A DNA stretch of 9,544 nucleotides from the NCBI GenBank assembly GCA_030147645.1, contig JASBUY010000320.1, positions 1-9,544 on the forward strand, given 5' to 3'. Position 1 is the stretch's first letter, and every line of letters begins with the position of its first letter. Positions 1 through 6,612 of the stretch are shown piece after piece. The stretch comes from Aquabacter sp. Lineage in GTDB: Bacteria; Pseudomonadota; Alphaproteobacteria; Rhizobiales; Xanthobacteraceae. The translations under genes were made by a program, and so were the position numbers. The notes under the pieces are model-generated. The model searched no databases. It saw nothing but the letters and a program-made list of their open reading frames with translations, and was not told where the DNA came from.

Positions 1-1000
1 TGGTCTCATTGAAGCTCAGGAACTTGGTGTAGTTGCTCTCGGCACGCCGGCGGGCGAGATGGCCCGAGACGCCGAGGCGCGGCTTCACCTTTGCGATGGC
101 GTCGGTCACCTCGAAGAGAAGCGCGTCCGCACCCTGCCCGAACCCGACGACCAGGACCTTGTCGCCCGGCTGCGCGGTCTCCAGTGCTTTCACGAGAAGC
201 AGCAGGGGATGGGCCGTTCCCGTGTCGCCGCAGGTCTCCATGAGCGTGTCCGCGACTGCACTCGCCGGCACGCCACACGCCTTGGCCATCGTGGCACCGA
301 CCCGCGGGACGACGGACGCCATGAGGAAGGCGGTCACCTCGCCGGGCGCGACACCAGCCTTTTCAAGCGCGGCCTTCACCACGGGCGGCACCAATTGGGC
401 ATAGCCCTCGTCGCGGATCCAGCGCTCTTCCCATTGATAGTCGGTCGCCTGGTCCAGCGTGCGGTAATGGTCCACGAAATCCGCGGTGCGCGACGCCGAG
501 GCGCGCAGCACCGCGACCGGCTCACCCTCCCCCACCAGGAGCGCGGCCGCGCCGTCGCCCGTGGTCATCTCGAAGGTCGAAGCGGCGAGGCTCGGCCTTT
601 TCTCCGAAGCGATGACCAAGGTCGTCGACCGGCCATCCAGGGCATCCAGCAATGCGGACGTGCCGCCGCGCTGGCTCGCGGCGCTGTCGCTGGCATTCAC
701 CTCCGGGGAGAGCGAAAGCGCATCGCACACCACGGCCGCATTCAGGCGGTCGAGAAACGGCGCGGTCGTGGAGACGAAGCGCAGGCGGGCGACCGTTTCG
801 CGCGCGCCTTCGCCCAGCGCATCGCGGGCCGCTTCCACCGCCATGGTAATGGGATCCTCATCCCAATTGGCCATGGCGCGCTCGCCCTTGGCGAGGCCTT
901 TCAGGGCGCCGTTGAACCATCCATGTGCCTGCGCCACCACGCGGCGGTCGAGGCGCAAGCGCGGCAGATAGGCGCCGAAGGCGAGAATTCCGATGGTCAT
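1..1000 (-). CDS. HMG-CoA-synthase-like thiolase-fold protein, 3' part cut by window edge
   Basis: The reading frame starts at an ATG (998-1000) and stays open for 333 codons to the window edge, so the C-terminus is missing. The start MTIGILAFGAYLPRLRL and the later segment GDTGTAHPLLLL are typical of the HMG-CoA synthase/KAS III branch of the thiolase superfamily. The expected catalytic residues are not visible. The nucleophile motif, normally C-x-x-G-T, reads Q-R-G-G-T with Gln110; the general-acid Glu of HMG-CoA synthase aligns near Thr78-Thr79; and no His is seen around residues 227-233. The last visible residues (AESNYTKFLSFN) resemble, from memory, a family in which this domain is fused to a C-terminal zinc-ribbon/OB-fold (DUF35) domain, which would lie outside the window. 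The start follows the SDR stop by 10 bases, with GAGGAGG overlapping that stop. The fold and family are fairly sure. The reaction is not known; true HMG-CoA synthesis or thiolysis looks unlikely, and a C-C lyase or scaffold role is an inference. Confidence 0.82.
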   Translation of the reverse strand, partial: MTIGILAFGAYLPRLRLDRRVVAQAHGWFNGALKGLAKGERAMANWDEDPITMAVEAARDALGEGARETVARLRFVSTTAPFLDRLNAAVVCDALSLSPEVNASDSAASQRGGTSALLDALDGRSTTLVIASEKRPSLAASTFEMTTGDGAAALLVGEGEPVAVLRASASRTADFVDHYRTLDQATDYQWEERWIRDEGYAQLVPPVVKAALEKAGVAPGEVTAFLMASVVPRVGATMAKACGVPASAVADTLMETCGDTGTAHPLLLLVKALETAQPGDKVLVVGFGQGADALLFEVTDAIAKVKPRLGVSGHLARRRAESNYTKFLSFNET

Positions 1001-1010
1001 CGCGGCCTCC

Positions 1011-1931
1011 TCACACCGGGTCCCAGGAGAACACGTCGGCGGAGCGCTCCAGCGGCACGAATGAGCCTTTCAGCGCCGGAATGCCACGCGAGGCCAAGGT
1101 CTCACAGGTCCAGCCCTCGGGGGCATGGACCGAGCGCACGGGCCGCGATTGGCTCATGAGGAAGATCTCGTTCATGCGCACGGCGAAGATCTGGCCGGAA
1201 ATGTCCTTGGCCCCGTCCGAGAGAAGATAGACGGACAAAGGCGCGATCTTCTCCGGCCCCATGGCCTGCATGCGCGCCACCCGCGCCTTCTCCGCCTCCG
1301 TTTCGGTTGGAATGGTGCCGATCAGGCGGCTCCAGGCGAAGGGCGACACGCAATTGGAGCGCACATTGAAGCGCGCCATGTCGAGCGCGATGGATTTGGA
1401 CAATCCCACGATTCCGAGCTTGGCCGCCGCATAATTGGCCTGGCCGAAATTGCCGATCAGGCCCGAGGTGGAGGTGAAATTCACGAACGCCCCGCTCTCC
1501 TGCGCTTTGAAGTGCGGCGCGGCGGCGTGGCACATGTAGAAGGTGCCCATCAGGTGCACCTTGATGACGAGTTCGAAATCCTCGACCGTCATGCGGTGAA
1601 AGATGCGGTCGCGCAGGATGCCCGCATTGTTCACGACGCCGTCCACGCGGCCAAATGTGTCGAGCGCGGTCTGGATGATGCGGGCGGCGGACTCTGGCTC
1701 GGCCACGCTGTCGCCATTGGCCACCGCGGCGCCGTTCGCAGCGCGGATCTCTTCCACCACTTCCTCGGCCGGGCCGAGGCTCGCGCCCGAGCCATCGGCG
1801 GTACCGCCGAGGTCGTTCACCACCACCTTGGCGCCCTCGCGGGCCGCGAGCAGCGCGATCTCGCGCCCGATGCCCCGCCCCGCGCCGGTGACCACGATCA
1901 CCTTGTCTTCCAATGCCCGTCCGCCGCTCAT
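1011..1931 (-). CDS. SDR, MFE-2-like (3R)-hydroxyacyl-CoA dehydrogenase
   Basis: This is a 306-residue classical short-chain dehydrogenase. The Rossmann motif TGAGRGIG lies at residues 15-22. An Asp at the end of beta-2 (VVVNDLGG, Asp40) favours NAD over NADP. NNAG is at 101-104, and the catalytic set is Ser154, Tyr167 and Lys171 in the FTSTSG...NYAAAK segment. The stretch NDLGGTADGSGAS followed by GNFGQANYAAAK is characteristic of the dehydrogenase part of peroxisomal multifunctional enzyme 2, which oxidises (3R)-hydroxyacyl-CoA to 3-ketoacyl-CoA. A tail of about 60 residues extends beyond the usual 250-residue SDR core. The ATG at 1931 has AAGGGA nine bases upstream; an upstream in-frame start at 2036 would sit in the promoter. 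It is first in a unit with the thiolase-fold gene and divergent from the dehydrogenase at 2114. It fits the third beta-oxidation step after the MaoC hydratase, which makes the same (R) stereoisomer. A generic FabG-like reductase remains possible. Confidence 0.88.
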   Translation of the reverse strand: MSGGRALEDKVIVVTGAGRGIGREIALLAAREGAKVVVNDLGGTADGSGASLGPAEEVVEEIRAANGAAVANGDSVAEPESAARIIQTALDTFGRVDGVVNNAGILRDRIFHRMTVEDFELVIKVHLMGTFYMCHAAAPHFKAQESGAFVNFTSTSGLIGNFGQANYAAAKLGIVGLSKSIALDMARFNVRSNCVSPFAWSRLIGTIPTETEAEKARVARMQAMGPEKIAPLSVYLLSDGAKDISGQIFAVRMNEIFLMSQSRPVRSVHAPEGWTCETLASRGIPALKGSFVPLERSADVFSWDPV

Positions 1932-2007
1932 CCCGTTTCTTCCCTTCTTGAAGCTCCCCCGAGCCGGGGCGCGTTTCCTGCGCGGGTAAAGCCCCGCTGT
2001 CTTGGTC

Positions 2008-2036
2008 ACGTTCGCAGAACGCCATGAAGGCGTCAA
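2008..2036 (-). promoter_or_regulatory. Candidate sigma-70 promoter for the SDR unit
   Basis: Read on the minus strand, TTGACG (2036-2031) is followed after 17 bases by GAACGT (2013-2008). The -35 is excellent and the -10 is poor. A TTGACG at a similar distance from the 24-bp element also occurs on the minus side of the 9181-9204 copy, which supports the -35 assignment. Direct evidence of transcription is lacking. Confidence 0.4.
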
Positions 2037-2043
2037 GAAAATC

Positions 2044-2067
2044 GAAACATGATTTCACTTGACGAAA
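2044..2067 (+). promoter_or_regulatory. 24-bp operator-like element, copy A (GAAA-N5-TTTC-N7-GAAA)
   Basis: GAAA (2044-2047), spacer CATGA, TTTC (2053-2056), spacer ACTTGAC, GAAA (2064-2067). The two GAAA half-sites start 20 bases apart, about two helical turns. The same architecture occurs at 5683-5706 (reverse orientation) and 9181-9204, always between divergent genes. This copy covers the TTGACG -35 candidate for the plus-strand dehydrogenase, as expected for a repressor site. The GAAAC-type half-sites recall the TetR-family fatty-acid regulator PsrA; that likeness is inference. Confidence 0.72.
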
Positions 2068-2087
2068 CGCCAACGCGCGGCACTCTG
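2059..2087 (+). promoter_or_regulatory. Candidate promoter for the acyl-CoA dehydrogenase at 2114
   Basis: TTGACG (2059-2064) lies inside the 24-bp element. A 17-base spacer leads to ACTCTG (2082-2087); shifting by one gives CACTCT. The -35 is strong and the -10 is weak. Transcription would start some 15-20 bases before the ribosome-binding site. Confidence 0.35.
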
Positions 2088-2113
2088 CTCCCACAAAAGA
2101 CCGGGAGGATGAA

Positions 2114-3244
2114 ATGGCTCTGCCCTATTCGAGCGAGCATGCGCAGTTCCGCGAAACCGTGCGACGCTTTGTGGACAAGGAAATCGCCCCCCATCACGCG
2201 CAATGGGAAAAGGAAGGCGCCATCAGCCGCGAGGCCTGGCGCAAGGCGGGCGAGCAGGGTCTATTGCTGACCAATATCCCGGCGGAATATGGCGGCGGCG
2301 GCGCGGACTTCCTGACCAGCGTCATCATGATCGAAGAGATGATGCGCCACGTCTTTTCGGGGCCGGGCTTCCGCCTGCATTCCGATATCGTCGCGCCTTA
2401 CATTCTTCATCTCGGCACCGAGGCGCAGAAGCAGCGCCTGCTTCCCGCCATGGCGCGCGGAGAGATCATCACCGCCATTGCCATGACCGAGCCCGGCACG
2501 GGCAGCGACCTTCAGAACATCCGCACCCTGGCGCGGCGGGACGGCGACGAATTCGTCATTTCGGGCCAGAAAACCTTCATCACCAACGGCCAGTTGGCGG
2601 ACCTCATCATCGTCGCCTGCAAGACCGACGCGAGCGCCGGGGCGAAGGGCGTCTCGCTGATCCTCGTGGAGGCCGACCGTCCCGGCTTTTCGCGCGGACG
2701 GAACCTCGAAAAGGTGGGCATGAAGGCGCAGGACACGTCCGAACTGTTTTTCGACGAAGTCCGTGTTCCCGTGACCAATCTGCTCGGCCAGGAGGGGCGG
2801 GGATTCGCGCATCTCATGAGCGAATTGCCCCAGGAGCGGCTGCTGGTGGGCATCACAGCCGTCACAGTGATGGAATCCGCGCTCAACTGGACCCTCGATT
2901 ATACGCGCGACCGAAAGGCCTTCGGCAAGACCATCGCCGACTTCCAGAACACGCGGTTCAAGCTGGCGGAAGTGAAGACCGACGCCACGGTGGCGCGCAC
3001 GTTCCTCGACGCCTGCATCGAGCGCCATATGCGCGGGGAACTGGACGTGCCCACCGCCGCCATGTGCAAATGGTGGCTATCGGAACTGGAATGCAAGGTG
3101 GTGGACACCTGCCTCCAACTGTTCGGCGGCTATGGCTATATGCGCGAATATCCCATTGCGCGTGCCTATGAGGATGCCCGCGTGCACCGCATCTATGCGG
3201 GCTCCAACGAGATCATGAAAGAAATCATCGCCCGCAGCCTCTAA
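2114..3244 (+). CDS. Acyl-CoA dehydrogenase, long-chain/isovaleryl type
   Basis: This 376-residue flavoprotein catalyses alpha,beta-dehydrogenation of acyl-CoA to trans-2-enoyl-CoA, passing electrons to electron-transfer flavoprotein. FAD/substrate motifs are AIAMTEPGTGSDL (about 121-133) and GQKTFITNG (151-159); DRKAFGKTIADFQNTRFKLAE binds FAD at the dimer interface; QLFGGYGYMREYP and RIYAGSNEIMKEI close the C-terminal domain. The catalytic Glu is not in the medium-chain position, which is Ala362 in YAG. It is Glu241 in LPQERLL, the helix-G position used by isovaleryl- and long-chain acyl-CoA dehydrogenases, and the LPQERLL stretch is close to mammalian LCAD. The length is normal for a single-domain enzyme. 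GGGAGGA (2103-2109) precedes the ATG. The gene is alone on its strand, divergent from the SDR and convergent with the next dehydrogenase. Chain length and branching of the substrate cannot be deduced. Confidence 0.93.
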   Translation: MALPYSSEHAQFRETVRRFVDKEIAPHHAQWEKEGAISREAWRKAGEQGLLLTNIPAEYGGGGADFLTSVIMIEEMMRHVFSGPGFRLHSDIVAPYILHLGTEAQKQRLLPAMARGEIITAIAMTEPGTGSDLQNIRTLARRDGDEFVISGQKTFITNGQLADLIIVACKTDASAGAKGVSLILVEADRPGFSRGRNLEKVGMKAQDTSELFFDEVRVPVTNLLGQEGRGFAHLMSELPQERLLVGITAVTVMESALNWTLDYTRDRKAFGKTIADFQNTRFKLAEVKTDATVARTFLDACIERHMRGELDVPTAAMCKWWLSELECKVVDTCLQLFGGYGYMREYPIARAYEDARVHRIYAGSNEIMKEIIARSL

Positions 3245-3278
3245 GACGAGCGCGGCCCAAGGCGGGCCGCGCCGTCTT
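3243..3278. terminator. Bidirectional intrinsic terminator between convergent genes
   Basis: A perfect 9-bp GC stem (3250-3258 with 3264-3272, loop AAGGC) is extended by AAGACG (3243-3248) pairing with CGTCTT (3273-3278) across a single unpaired A at 3249. The stem begins in the TAA stop of the upstream gene and ends 12 bases before the stop of the minus-strand gene. The TCTT ends are only modestly T-rich, but the symmetry suits termination from both sides. Confidence 0.75.
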
Positions 3279-3290
3279 GACGTCTGGTGC

Positions 3291-4457
3291 TCAGCCGTCC
3301 GGCAGGCCGAGCACCGCCTTGGCGACGATGCCACGCTGGATTTCGCTGGAGCCGCCATAGATGGTCGCGGGCCGCGCCAGATAGAACATGGCGAGCGGAT
3401 CCACGCTCTCATTGCCATAAGCTGCCGGACCGAGGAGCGCCCCCTGCTCGCCCGCGGCTTCCACCGTCAGCTCAGTGATGCGCTGATAGGTGGCGGTGGC
3501 GAAAATCTTCAGGATCGAGACGTCCGCCCCGAGCGGCTCGCCCCGCTTCACCTGGTCCGCGAACCGGGCATAAAGCTGGGCGAGATGCGCCACATCCAAG
3601 TTCAGCTGAGCGTAGCGGTCCAGAAAGCCGGTATCGCCAAAAGCTCCCGTGCCGCGCGCCAGCGCCTCCAGGCGGTTGAGCGCGCCCTGCGATTGCTTGG
3701 GGCTCCCGAGGAAGATGCGTTCGAAGCCAAGCAGCGCCTTAGCCATGGTCCAGCCCTGGTTGGGCGCCCCGACGAGGTTTTCCTTCGGCACCGCGACATC
3801 GTCAAAGAAGACCTCGCAGAACTCTTCCTCGTCCGACAGGGTGCGGATCGGGCGGCGGGTGATACCGGGTGTTTTGAGGTCGACCAGCAGGAAGGAGATG
3901 CCCTCCTGCTTCTTCGCCGCCTTGTCGGTGCGCACCAGCAGGAAGATGAAGTCGGCATCCTGGGCGAGGGTGGTCCAGGTCTTCTGCCCGTTCACCACAT
4001 AATGGTCGCCCGCGTCGCGCGCCTCGGTGCGCAAAGCGGCAAGATCCGAGCCGGCATTCGGCTCGGAATAGCCCTGGCACCAGACCTCCTCGGCGCGGGT
4101 GATTGGCGGCAGGTAGCGCGCGCGCTGCGCGTCCGAGCCGAACCGCATGAGCAGCGGGCCGAGCATGACCACACCCATGTCCGGCGCGCGCGGAACGCCG
4201 AGGCGGTCGAACTCCTCCTGGAAGGCCATCAGCTTGCCGACGGACAAGCCCATCCCTCCGAATTGAGCCGGCCAGCCGGGGCAGATCCAGCCCTTGTCGG
4301 CGAGCTTTCGCGTCCAGGGCTCCACTTCCGCCCGCCGCATGCGGCGCGGCTGATGGCGGATTTCTGCAGGGCATTCGGCTTCCACGAAGTCGCGCAGCAT
4401 GGCGCGGAAGCTCGCCTCATCCATGGCATCGTAAGGAAGTGCGTCTATCTCGCTCAT
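3291..4457 (-). CDS. Acyl-CoA dehydrogenase, catalytic (alpha) subunit of probable heteromer
   Basis: The protein has 388 residues from the ATG at 4457. Motifs are WCQGYSEPNAGSDL (126-139) and GQKTWTTLAQDADF, then ISFLLVDLKTPGI, and IYGGSSEIQRGIVAKAVLGLP at the C-terminus. The medium-chain catalytic Glu position is Gly368, but Glu246 in GFERIF occupies the helix-G position of isovaleryl-CoA dehydrogenase, so this chain looks catalytic. The usual FAD-contact segment R-x-x-F-G is missing after helix G. That segment is present in the neighbouring gene, suggesting an alpha2beta2 enzyme like the mycobacterial FadE pairs of steroid side-chain oxidation or the PimC/PimD pair. The start lies 7 bases after the stop of the partner gene; its ribosome-binding GAGGA overlaps that stop, so translation is probably coupled. 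An upstream in-frame start at 4523 would lie inside the partner gene and is not favoured. The substrate is unknown. Confidence 0.92.
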   Translation of the reverse strand: MSEIDALPYDAMDEASFRAMLRDFVEAECPAEIRHQPRRMRRAEVEPWTRKLADKGWICPGWPAQFGGMGLSVGKLMAFQEEFDRLGVPRAPDMGVVMLGPLLMRFGSDAQRARYLPPITRAEEVWCQGYSEPNAGSDLAALRTEARDAGDHYVVNGQKTWTTLAQDADFIFLLVRTDKAAKKQEGISFLLVDLKTPGITRRPIRTLSDEEEFCEVFFDDVAVPKENLVGAPNQGWTMAKALLGFERIFLGSPKQSQGALNRLEALARGTGAFGDTGFLDRYAQLNLDVAHLAQLYARFADQVKRGEPLGADVSILKIFATATYQRITELTVEAAGEQGALLGPAAYGNESVDPLAMFYLARPATIYGGSSEIQRGIVAKAVLGLPDG

Positions 4458-4464
4458 GGCATCC

Positions 4465-5595
4465 TCAGGCGGCAATCTGGCGGGCGACGATGAGGCCGTA
4501 GCGTCGGCGGTGGGCGGCGGCATTCCCGAGCGCGGCGGCTTGTGTCAGCGCCTGGTTGAGGAACAGGCCGATATCGTGCTCCTGGGTGTAGGCGATGGCG
4601 CCATGCATCTGGATAGCCTCGCGCGTGACCAACAGCGCGGCCTCGCTTGCCCGGACTTTCGCGGAGGAGGCCGCGCCCGCAAGAAGCACCGGGTCCTGGG
4701 CTGTATCCGCCAGCGCGATGGCATGGGTGAGCGCGGCGGCGGTCAATTCCACCTGGACATAAAGGTCAACCGCCCGGTGTTGAAGCACCTGGAAGGCGCC
4801 GATGGTCTTCCCGAATTGCTTGCGGGTCTTCAGATAATCGAGCGTGCGCGCCAGGGTCGCGCGCATCACACCGAGGAGCAAGGCGGACTGGATGATGCGG
4901 CCCCGGTCGAGCGCCGCATCCAGCGCGCGTTCCGCTTCGCCCGTCCGACCAACGAGGTCATCGTCCGCCACCCTCACATCATCGAACACGAGACTCGACA
5001 CGTGGCTCCCGTCGGCTGCGCGCGCCGTCGTCCGGCGCAGGCCGGGCGCGCGCGCATCCACATGGTAGAGCACAAGGCCGGCGGGGCCGCGCGCCGCAAC
5101 GAGCAGATGTCCGCCGTGGGAGGGCACATAATGCGCCGCCCCCTGAAGCCGAAGGACGCTTCCGCCCTCCTGAAGGCGAACCGCTGTCGCATGCGATTCC
5201 AGAGCCCCGCCGGACGGCTGAAAGGCGAGCGCATAGGGCGTTCCTTCGGCAATAGAGGCCACGACGCGGGACGCGGCCGCGCCGGTACAGGCGCCCGCTG
5301 CCAGCATGGGCACATGCGCGCCATGAATGAGGGGGCCCCCCGCGAGGCCCTTGCCCAGTTCCTCATGGAGCGCCACCGCCTCGCTCAGGCCAAGCCCCCC
5401 ACCCCTCTCGGCCGGACCCAGCATGGCGGTCCAGCCCAGCCGCGACCATGCGATGAACGCCTCCTGGTCAAGATGGCCGTCAATTTCCCGCAGCCGGCGG
5501 GCGCGGCCCACCGTGTCTTCCGCGGCCACATGGCTTACCGCGCTTTCGCGGATCAGAACGGCAATATCATCCGGTGTGTCGCTCGGCTCGGGCAC
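4465..5595 (-). CDS. Acyl-CoA dehydrogenase-like, probable non-catalytic (beta) subunit
   Basis: This is a 376-residue acyl-CoA dehydrogenase fold with a divergent N-terminal half. It keeps the FAD-contact segment KTRKQFGKTIGAFQ (256-269) and the QMHGAIAYTQEHD segment (329-341). Gly232 (DRGRII) stands where the helix-G catalytic Glu would be, and the C-terminal Y-E-G position is also without Glu. The middle-domain motif T-E-P-x-x-G-S-D is not recognisable, being replaced by LAFQPSGGALESHATAV. These losses complement the next gene, which has the Glu but not R-x-x-F-G. GTG codons at 5601 and 5595 compete as starts. AAGGGGAGG ends at 5601 itself, so only the second GTG has a proper spacing (5 bases); 5595 is chosen. 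It is first in its two-gene unit and divergent from the MaoC gene. The family is sure; the subunit role is an inference from the residue pattern and gene pairing. Confidence 0.88.
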   Translation of the reverse strand: MPEPSDTPDDIAVLIRESAVSHVAAEDTVGRARRLREIDGHLDQEAFIAWSRLGWTAMLGPAERGGGLGLSEAVALHEELGKGLAGGPLIHGAHVPMLAAGACTGAAASRVVASIAEGTPYALAFQPSGGALESHATAVRLQEGGSVLRLQGAAHYVPSHGGHLLVAARGPAGLVLYHVDARAPGLRRTTARAADGSHVSSLVFDDVRVADDDLVGRTGEAERALDAALDRGRIIQSALLLGVMRATLARTLDYLKTRKQFGKTIGAFQVLQHRAVDLYVQVELTAAALTHAIALADTAQDPVLLAGAASSAKVRASEAALLVTREAIQMHGAIAYTQEHDIGLFLNQALTQAAALGNAAAHRRRYGLIVARQIAA

Positions 5596-5659
5596 TGGCA
5601 CCTCCCCTTAATTCGTCAGACACGCGGTCTTTGCGGGCGCGCGTGCGACCTTTGCGCGG

Positions 5660-5688
5660 AGCATAGGCCTCCACCATTGTTGTTTCAA
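5660..5688 (-). promoter_or_regulatory. Promoter for the acyl-CoA dehydrogenase pair
   Basis: On the minus strand TTGAAA (5688-5683) is followed by exactly 17 bases and TATGCT (5665-5660), a good sigma-70 match. The predicted start near 5653 leaves a leader of about 58 bases before the GTG. The -35 shares bases with the 24-bp element at 5683-5706. Confidence 0.6.
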
Positions 5689-5706
5689 CACACGAAACAT
5701 GCTTTC
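5683..5706 (-). promoter_or_regulatory. 24-bp operator-like element, copy B
   Basis: On the plus strand this reads TTTC (5683-5686), AACACAC, GAAA (5694-5697), CATGC, TTTC (5703-5706). Its reverse complement is therefore GAAA-N5-TTTC-N7-GAAA, the arrangement of copies A and C. The wider TGTTTC/GAAACA inverted repeat (5681-5699) adds symmetry. The element points toward the minus-strand promoter, overlaps its -35, and lies 31 bases before the MaoC start, so one bound protein could control both directions. Confidence 0.72.
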
Positions 5707-5737
5707 ATCAAATGAAGAAAAACGGGAGGCTTCATTC

Positions 5738-6598
5738 ATGCCCATCGACGCCGAAAAGCTGTTGAATTGGCCCTTTGACGACCTGGAGCACAGCTATCAG
5801 GCGCGCGACACCATCCTCTATGCCCTCGGCGCGGGGTGCGGCAGCGACCCGCTGGACGAAGGCGACCTGCGCTATGTGTATGAGGACGGGCTGGTCGCCC
5901 TCCCGTCCATGGCGGTGGTGCTGGGATATCCGGGCTTCTGGTTGAAGGAGCAGAACACGGGCGTGGACTGGCAGCGGCTGCTGCACGGCGAACAGGGCAT
6001 GGTCCTTCACCGCCCCCTGCCTGTCTCCGGCACGGTCATCGGGCGGACGAAAGTCACGGGGCTCGTGGACAAAGGCGAGGGCAAGGGCGCGCTGCTTTAT
6101 TCCAAGCGCGACGTGTTCGACAAGGCGAGCGGTGACCTCCTCGCGACCCTCACCTCGACCTCCTTCTTGCGCGGCGATGGCGGATTCGGTGGGGCGAGCG
6201 GTCCGGCGCGCGCTTTTCATCCCATCCCGCCCCGCGCGGCGGATGCGAGCCTGGACCTGCCCACGCTCCCGCAGGCGGCGCTCATCTATCGGCTATCCGG
6301 CGACTATAATCCGCTCCATGCAGACCCGAAGGTGGCCGCAGCAGCGGGCTTTCCGCGCCCCATCTTGCACGGCCTCTGCACCTATGCCGTCGCCTGCCGT
6401 GCCGTGTTGCGGCTCGCATGTGTCAATGAAGCGCATCGCCTCAAAGCGATGGAGGTCCGCTTCTCCGCGCCAGTTTTTCCGGGTGAAACCATCCGCACGG
6501 AGATCTGGCGCGACGGGGCCGAATTGGCGTTCCGTTGCTGGGCGGTGGAGCGAAACGTGAAGGTGCTCGACAACGGGCGCGCGCAAATCGCCGGGTGA
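5738..6598 (+). CDS. MaoC-type enoyl-CoA hydratase 2 (double hotdog)
   Basis: This 286-residue protein is the length of hydratase-2 enzymes with two hotdog domains, a degenerate N-terminal one and a catalytic C-terminal one. The hydratase-2 motif YRLSGDYNPLHADP lies at 184-197, with catalytic Asp189 and His194, followed by GFPRPILHGLCTYA. Enzymes of this family hydrate trans-2-enoyl-CoA to (3R)-hydroxyacyl-CoA. The N-terminal half (YALGAGCGSDP, VLGYPGFWL) matches the same architecture as the hydratase part of eukaryotic MFE-2. The start chosen is the ATG at 5738 with CGGGAGG (5723-5729). The upstream in-frame ATG at 5699 falls inside the regulatory element and has no ribosome-binding site. 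The gene is divergent from the dehydrogenase pair and ends 14 bases from the convergent membrane-protein gene. It supplies the second beta-oxidation step and matches the SDR at 1011-1931 in stereochemistry. Confidence 0.92.
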   Translation: MPIDAEKLLNWPFDDLEHSYQARDTILYALGAGCGSDPLDEGDLRYVYEDGLVALPSMAVVLGYPGFWLKEQNTGVDWQRLLHGEQGMVLHRPLPVSGTVIGRTKVTGLVDKGEGKGALLYSKRDVFDKASGDLLATLTSTSFLRGDGGFGGASGPARAFHPIPPRAADASLDLPTLPQAALIYRLSGDYNPLHADPKVAAAAGFPRPILHGLCTYAVACRAVLRLACVNEAHRLKAMEVRFSAPVFPGETIRTEIWRDGAELAFRCWAVERNVKVLDNGRAQIAG

Positions 6599-6612
6599 GC
6601 TGGCGGACTGCC

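Noticed and set aside
59..1159. 366-codon open frame on the plus strand
   Set aside because: It lies opposite the thiolase-fold gene and runs into the SDR. Its product is Arg/His/Gly-rich without any motif, a typical antisense shadow in GC-rich DNA.
1932..2036. N-terminal extension of the SDR from an upstream start
   Set aside because: It would cover the candidate promoter, adds a basic non-conserved stretch, and the ATG at 1931 has its own ribosome-binding site with the family N-terminus directly after it.
1102..2094. 330-codon minus-strand frame overlapping the SDR
   Set aside because: It is a frame-shifted reading of the SDR with an Arg/Gly-rich product; the true frame carries all SDR motifs.
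4456..5715. 419-codon open frame on the plus strand
   Set aside because: It is antisense to the beta dehydrogenase gene, has low-complexity Arg/Ala/Gly composition, and runs through the promoter region. No family features.
5699..5737. Upstream ATG for the MaoC gene
   Set aside because: It lies inside the 24-bp element and lacks a ribosome-binding site, while the ATG at 5738 has CGGGAGG at a good distance.
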